This document shows positions 5,651 to 8,944 of a stretch of DNA of 8,944 nt, piece after piece; within the stretch, counting starts at the first letter, position 1, and each line of letters starts with the position of its first letter. The notes under the pieces are model-generated. The model saw only the letters and a list, made by a program, of their open reading frames with translations. It was not told where the DNA came from and searched no databases. The translations under genes and the position numbers were made by a program. Where the stretch lies: positions 1-8,944 of the forward strand of contig JALXER010000024.1 in the NCBI GenBank assembly GCA_027069385.1, in the 5' to 3' direction. This stretch comes from Paracoccaceae bacterium (GTDB lineage Bacteria > Pseudomonadota > Alphaproteobacteria > Rhodobacterales > Rhodobacteraceae).

Positions 5651-5710
5651 GCCCGGCCCAAAGGGAAGCCTTTTGTTTGGCTTGCCAAACACAAGGCTGG
5701 ACTGCGGGAG
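5651..5710 (-). repeat. Conserved-tip palindromic element, copy 3 (minus orientation)
   Basis: On the minus strand it reads CTCCCGCAGTCCAGCC, a stem with TGTTTGG-CAAG-CCAAACA, then AGGCTTCCCTTTGGGCCG. The outer parts are identical to the copy at 7711-7770 and the inner stem is replaced. Just to its left GGGCC and GGCCC (5635-5655) make another small hairpin around GAACGAAGTGA. The rest of the gap to ftsY (5711-5808) is less GC-rich and may hold the ftsY promoter, but I see no clear -35/-10 pair. Confidence 0.7.
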
Positions 5711-5808
5711 TACCACGATTCATAAAAGCTTACGGAAATTTAATGGCATGGGCTTCCATCCTGCCGGTCCAGCGGTTATCTGGAAGGGAAGCCGGATGGA
5801 GCCTGCCC

Positions 5809-6801
5809 ATGTCTTTTTTTAAGAAACTGAAAAACCGCCTGACCAAGTCCTCGCGCAAGATTGACGACGGAGTGCAGGCGATTGTTGATCAGGCCCCGGT
5901 CGAGGCCCCTGCTCCGGAGCCGGAGAAAAAGGGTATTCTATCGCGGGTCATCGGGCGCGGATCGGGCAACAAGCGGGTGCTTGACGATGCGATGCTCGAA
6001 AGTCTGGAGGAGTTGTTGATCGCCGCCGATATGGGGGTGGAAACCGCGCTCAAGGTTGCCGCCAACATGGCCGAGGGGCGTTTTGGCAAGCGGTTGGACG
6101 CGGACGAGATCAAGCGCCTGCTTGCGGCCGAATGCGCCGCCATACTGGAGCCGGTCGCGCGCCCCTTGCCGATTTACGAAAAGCGCCCGCAGGTGGTGTT
6201 GGTGGTCGGGGTCAATGGCTCGGGCAAGACAACAACCATTGGCAAGCTGGCCAGCCAGTTGAAGGGCGCGGGTAAATCCGTGGTGATTGCAGCGGGCGAT
6301 ACCTTTCGGGCCGCGGCTGTCGAGCAGCTTCAGGTTTGGGGGCAGCGCGCCGATGTGCCGGTGCTGACAGCGCCCGAGGGCTCGGACCCCGCATCGCTGG
6401 CTTATGAAGCCATGACCAAAGCCGAGGCGGACGGGGCGGATATTTTGCTGATCGACACCGCCGGACGGCTGCAAAACCGCGCCGATCTGATGGAGGAACT
6501 GGCCAAGATCGTGCGGGTAATCCGCAAGAAAGACCCGGAGGCCCCGCATAACACCCTGCTCGTGCTCGACGCGACCACCGGTCAGAACGCGCTGAACCAG
6601 GTAGAGATTTTTACCAAGATTGCCGATGTGTCGGGGCTGGTGATGACCAAGCTCGACGGCACCGCCAAGGGGGGGGTGCTGGTTGCGCTGGCTGACCGGT
6701 TCGGCCTGCCTATCCACGCTATCGGGGTTGGCGAGGCGATCGACGACCTGTCGCCGTTTGATCCGGCCGAATTTGCCGATGCACTGGCCGGGGTGGCGTG
6801 A
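5809..6801 (+). CDS. ftsY: Signal recognition particle receptor FtsY
   Basis: This 330-residue SRP GTPase receives ribosome-SRP complexes at the inner membrane for co-translational membrane insertion. MSFFKKLKNRLTKSSRKIDD is a basic amphipathic N-terminus suited to membrane contact. The helical N domain follows (about 45-125), then the G domain. The P-loop is GVNGSGKTT (134-142), and DTFRAAAVEQL at 164-174 is the insertion-box region. DTAGR (216-220), TKLDGTAKGG (280-289) and GVGEAIDDLSPFD (306-318) complete the set. All GTPase motifs are present. It lacks the long acidic A domain of E. coli FtsY, as is common in alphaproteobacteria. ATG 5809 is chosen for GGAG seven bases upstream; in-frame upstream codons (to 5677) run into repeat DNA. 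The next gene overlaps by four bases (GTGA). Confidence 0.97.
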   Translation: MSFFKKLKNRLTKSSRKIDDGVQAIVDQAPVEAPAPEPEKKGILSRVIGRGSGNKRVLDDAMLESLEELLIAADMGVETALKVAANMAEGRFGKRLDADEIKRLLAAECAAILEPVARPLPIYEKRPQVVLVVGVNGSGKTTTIGKLASQLKGAGKSVVIAAGDTFRAAAVEQLQVWGQRADVPVLTAPEGSDPASLAYEAMTKAEADGADILLIDTAGRLQNRADLMEELAKIVRVIRKKDPEAPHNTLLVLDATTGQNALNQVEIFTKIADVSGLVMTKLDGTAKGGVLVALADRFGLPIHAIGVGEAIDDLSPFDPAEFADALAGVA

Positions 6802-7697
6802 GCAGCCTGCTGATTGCGCTGGAAGGCACCGTTACCGGCCATTGGGTTGCCGTGGCACTGGCACTGTTGGCCGCCCTGACCCATGCCGTGTTCGGTGCCT
6901 TGCAAAAGGGCCGGTTCGACCCTTGGCTGATGCGCGGCGCGATGGATTTCTTTTACGCGCTGATCGCCGCGCCCTTTGCCCTGTTTGTGGTACCCTGGCC
7001 CGAGCCGCATATGTGGCCCCTGTTTGCCGGCATGATCGTTATCCATCTGGGGTATAAACTGTTTCAGGCCATGGCCTATACGCGCGGCGCCTATACCGTG
7101 GTTTATCCGGTGGTGCGCGGCACCGGCCCGCTGGTCACGGTGGTGGCGGCGGGGATTGTATTTGGTGAAACGTTCTCGGGGACACAATGGCTGGGAGTAC
7201 TGGCGCTGTCGGGCGGGATTTTCGGGCTGGCCGCGTTCAACCTGAGCCGCACGCAGGTCGGGCGTTCGGCCTTGTGGGCCGCGCTGGGGCTTGCCTTTGT
7301 AACGGGGCTTTTTGTGGCGCTGTATACGACTTATGACGCCTATGGCATTCGCGCAACGGCAGACCCGTTCACCTTTCTGGCGTGGTTTTTCATGCTGGAC
7401 GGGCTGATCTTTCCGGTGATTTCATTTGGCAAATACCGCCATATGGTTGACCCACCGCCAAAGGCTGCGCTGCTGCGGCGCGGGCTGGTTGGCGGGCTGA
7501 TCGCCTATGCCAGCTTTGGCTCGGTCATGCTGGCAACCCGGCTGGACACCGTCGGAGAAGCGGCGGTGCTGCGCGAAACCTCGACCGTGTTTGCCGCGCT
7601 GATCGGGTGGCTGTTCCTGAAAGAAACGGTTGGGCCGGTGCGTAGTGCCTTGATGGCATTGATCGCCCTGGGCGCGATAGTGGTGGAGTTTGGCTAG
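6798..7697 (+). CDS. EamA-type permease translated with ftsY
   Basis: The 299-residue integral inner-membrane protein has about ten predicted helices in two repeats. The start is GTG 6798, overlapping the ftsY stop (GTGA), which implies coupled translation. The first repeat has GYKLFQAMAYTRGAYTVVYP (85-104) followed by VVRGTGPLVT. The second ends with VGEAAVLRETSTVFAALIGW and LFLKETVGPVRS, the usual C-terminal half of an EamA unit. It is only distantly similar to the other DMT protein in the window, so a recent local duplication is unlikely. The substrate is unknown. Position between ftsY and ispZ/ccmG appears to be a conserved arrangement in Rhodobacterales, as far as I recall. Its stop is followed after 13 bases by a repeat element. 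Confidence 0.9.
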   Translation: MSSLLIALEGTVTGHWVAVALALLAALTHAVFGALQKGRFDPWLMRGAMDFFYALIAAPFALFVVPWPEPHMWPLFAGMIVIHLGYKLFQAMAYTRGAYTVVYPVVRGTGPLVTVVAAGIVFGETFSGTQWLGVLALSGGIFGLAAFNLSRTQVGRSALWAALGLAFVTGLFVALYTTYDAYGIRATADPFTFLAWFFMLDGLIFPVISFGKYRHMVDPPPKAALLRRGLVGGLIAYASFGSVMLATRLDTVGEAAVLRETSTVFAALIGWLFLKETVGPVRSALMALIALGAIVVEFG

Positions 7698-7710
7698 ACC
7701 AACCGGCGCA

Positions 7711-7770
7711 CTCCCGCAGTCCAGCCCGCAGTTGCGTTCCGCAACCCCAGGCTTCCCTTTGGGCCGGGCC
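7711..7770 (+). repeat. Conserved-tip palindromic element, copy 4 (plus orientation)
   Basis: It starts 13 bases after the EamA stop: CTCCCGCAGTCCAGCC, stem GTTGCG-TTC-CGCAAC (7731-7745), then AGGCTTCCCTTTGGGCCG. It is the same as copy 3 outside the stem. A second perfect 9-bp hairpin GGGCCGACC-TTC-GGTCGGCCC (7766-7786) overlaps its right tip and may act as the 3' end of the ftsY-eamA message. Bases 7787-7843 continue GC-rich without a gene. Confidence 0.7.
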
Positions 7771-7843
7771 GACCTTCGGTCGGCCCCGTTCCGCCCTCGC
7801 CTTCGCTCGGGCAGAACGTGTACCAGGCGGCACCCTTACCACT

Positions 7844-7892
7844 ATCCCCCGCAGGGGTGAATTGGCGCAGCCAAGAGGGGGCAAGGCCCCCC
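7844..7892 (+). repeat. Mosaic repeat module shared with 425-470
   Basis: ATCCCCC, GCAGGGGTGAATTGGCGC, AGCCAAGAGGGGGCAAGG and a C-run match 425-470 with small insertions. Each copy has its own small hairpin at the same place. In both gaps this module leads towards a minus-oriented palindromic element, though the spacing differs (about 20 bases here and about 65 bases there). Confidence 0.6.
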
Positions 7893-7912
7893 GCCCGATG
7901 GCGAAGCCGAGG

Positions 7913-7972
7913 GCCCGGCCCAACTGCTGTCGGCGTCATTGCGCAAGCAATGACGCCGACAGCAGGCGGGAG
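7913..7972 (-). repeat. Conserved-tip palindromic element, copy 5, with a perfect 19-bp stem
   Basis: Bases 7924-7942 and 7947-7965 are exact reverse complements around GCAA, a GNRA-type tetraloop if transcribed rightward. The left flank is GCCCGGCCCAA and the right flank GCGGGAG, the shared tips. It closely matches copy 1 at 535-593, and it lies in inverted orientation to copy 4, so the pair bounds the gap between the EamA gene and ispZ. No T-run follows, so it is not a classical terminator. Confidence 0.75.
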
Positions 7973-8031
7973 CGCCCGGTTCCTGCGTTCCGGGGCTGGC
8001 ATTGGGGGGCAGAATCACTTATGGGGAAGCT

Positions 8032-8658
8032 ATGGAACAAAAACAGCAAAACCCGATCGTAAAACTGGTATTGGAGATCGGGCCGATTCTGGTCTTTTTT
8101 CTGGCCTACAAATTCGCCCCCTCGACACCGGGGGTAAGTGACGAAGAACGCCAACTGGAGCAAATCCTGTTTGCCACCGCTGTATTCATTCCACTAACCC
8201 TTGCCGCGCTGGCCTATAGCTGGTTTACCATTCGCCGCCTGCCCAAGATGGCCGCAATCACGGCCGTAATCGTGGTGATTTTTGGCGGAATTGCCCTATG
8301 GCTACGTGACGCGACCTTCATCAAAATGAAACCCACTATAATTTACCTCGTTTACAGCGGGACGCTTGGTATCGGCTTGCTGCGCGGGCGATCCTATCTT
8401 GAATACCTGATGGGTGAAATGATGCCGTTACAACCGGCCGGCTGGATGAAGTTCACCAAGCGGTTTGCATTGTTTTTCCTGATGCTGGCCGTGGTTAACG
8501 AGGCCGTCTGGCGCAGTTTCGATACCGACACATGGGTGACGTTCAAAACGTTTTTCCTGCCCTTTGCCACCTTTGGCTTTATTTTCTCGCAGGTCGGGCT
8601 GTTCCACAAATACGCCATCCCCGATACCGAAAACGGCGATGCCGATCAGGGCCGGTAA
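8032..8658 (+). CDS. ispZ: Inner-membrane protein IspZ/YciB (intracellular septation protein A family)
   Basis: The 208-residue multi-pass inner-membrane protein (about five hydrophobic segments) belongs to the YciB family. Family work links it to cell-envelope synthesis and septation, partly redundant with other envelope proteins; the biochemical activity is unknown. Diagnostic stretches are NPIVKLVLEIGPILVFFLAY (7-26), FIKMKPTIIYLVY (96-108) and NEAVWRSFDTDTWVTFKTFF (156-175). The YciB hallmarks here are the NExxWR and W-x-x-F-K motifs. ATG 8032 is chosen because the family N-terminus fits and GGGGA lies four bases upstream. An in-frame TTG at 8002 would add ten poorly supported residues. 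It is convergent with the ccmG/dsbE-like gene, with only 24 bases between their stops. Confidence 0.93.
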   Translation: MEQKQQNPIVKLVLEIGPILVFFLAYKFAPSTPGVSDEERQLEQILFATAVFIPLTLAALAYSWFTIRRLPKMAAITAVIVVIFGGIALWLRDATFIKMKPTIIYLVYSGTLGIGLLRGRSYLEYLMGEMMPLQPAGWMKFTKRFALFFLMLAVVNEAVWRSFDTDTWVTFKTFFLPFATFGFIFSQVGLFHKYAIPDTENGDADQGR

Positions 8659-8682
8659 GGCGCATATTCCGCCGCTGCTGGC

Positions 8683-8944
8683 CTATTGGCTGGCCTGCTC
8701 CATCGCGGGCAGGATGATTTCATCAAGCACGCGCTGGTCAATCGGCCCTGAATGGCGCAGCAATATGGTGCCGTCCGCGTCAATGACAAAGGTCTCGGGC
8801 ACACCGGTCACGCCCCATTCAATCGCGTTGGTCCCCGGAAAATCGGCACCGGACAGGGTGAACGGGTTGCCGTAATCGGCCAGAAACCGCAGCGCATTAT
8901 CGGGATTGTCCTTATAGTCGATACCGTGAATGGTGATGCCGTTC
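8683..8944 (-). CDS. ccmG: CcmG/DsbE-type thiol:disulfide interchange protein, C-terminal part (start outside the window)
   Basis: The 86 visible residues read NGITIHGIDYKDNPDNALRF at the left and end PAMEQASQ at a TAG stop (8683-8685). The centre NAIEWGVTGVPETFVIDADG contains the cis-proline loop (VP) and the strand after it, followed by TILLRHSGPI, all typical of CcmG. The protein is a membrane-anchored periplasmic thioredoxin fold that reduces apocytochrome c or its CcmH partner during cytochrome c maturation. The catalytic CxxC and the N-terminal anchor lie beyond the window edge and could not be checked. ccmC and ccmD would be expected upstream of it, to the right. The tail is far more CcmG-like than ResA- or TlpA-like, but that is a judgement by eye. 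Confidence 0.88.
   Translation of the reverse strand, partial: NGITIHGIDYKDNPDNALRFLADYGNPFTLSGADFPGTNAIEWGVTGVPETFVIDADGTILLRHSGPIDQRVLDEIILPAMEQASQ

Noticed and set aside
535..7972. Integron attC sites as an explanation for variable stems with fixed tips
   Set aside because: No gene cassettes between copies, mixed orientations next to housekeeping genes, and no R'/R'' core site pattern of the GTTRRRY type.
7818..8141. Plus-strand frame across the repeat pair into ispZ
   Set aside because: It encodes the palindrome and then reads ispZ in the wrong frame; ispZ with its own start explains the region.
8659..8682. Shared terminator between ispZ and ccmG
   Set aside because: Only a 4-bp GGCG/CGCC pair is present in the 24-base gap, and no T-run on either side.

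Overview
The window looks like chromosomal DNA of an alphaproteobacterium of the Rhodobacterales (Roseobacter/Rhodobacter-type). The evidence is GC-rich codon use, a Rhodobacterales-restricted small protein of the DUF6280 type, an AcuI tail, and a block ftsY - EamA permease - ispZ/yciB opposite a CcmG/DsbE gene. This placement rests on recognising families by eye, not on a search.

Layout. Bases 2-247 are the 3' end of acuI (acryloyl-CoA reductase). A gap of about 400 bases full of repeats and hairpins follows, then an orphan, probably truncated ORF resembling DUF1835 proteins (672-1184). Next is a tight operon hisF - hisE - manC (1223-3690): HisF and HisE are directly abutted and hisE/manC share ATGA. 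A repeat-bearing gap and an intrinsic terminator (3855-3881) separate manC from the convergent DUF6280-type gene (complement 3902-4216). An AT-rich divergent region (4217-4519) holds a perfect 14-bp inverted repeat, and then a DMT/EamA transporter is read rightward (4520-5437). After another repeat-rich gap come ftsY (5809-6801) and a second EamA-type permease (6798-7697, GTGA overlap). A gap almost entirely made of two inverted repeat elements leads to ispZ/yciB (8032-8658). The window ends in the 3' part of a ccmG/dsbE-like gene on the minus strand (8683-8944).

How the genes work together. HisF and HisE are two steps of histidine synthesis. ManC makes GDP-mannose for polysaccharide or glycolipid synthesis, so its coupling to hisFE is an operon of convenience. 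FtsY docks ribosome-SRP complexes at the inner membrane, IspZ/YciB is an inner-membrane envelope protein, and CcmG is a membrane-anchored thioredoxin for cytochrome c maturation; the right half is thus a membrane and envelope neighbourhood. No mobile-element, defence, CRISPR, rRNA or tRNA gene was found.

The most unusual content is intergenic. A family of about 60-nt elements occurs five times in four gaps (535-593, 3699-3756, 5651-5710, 7711-7770, 7913-7972). They have conserved tips (CTCCCGC ... GGGCCGGGC), while the stem sequence between the tips changes but keeps its ability to fold. Other shared modules lie around them: a 64-nt module ending in AGAGTATTT...TGGA, an AGGGGTGAATTGGCGC-type module and a CTTGTG...CACAAG hairpin module. 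The gaps therefore look like mosaics of REP/BIME-like structured repeats.
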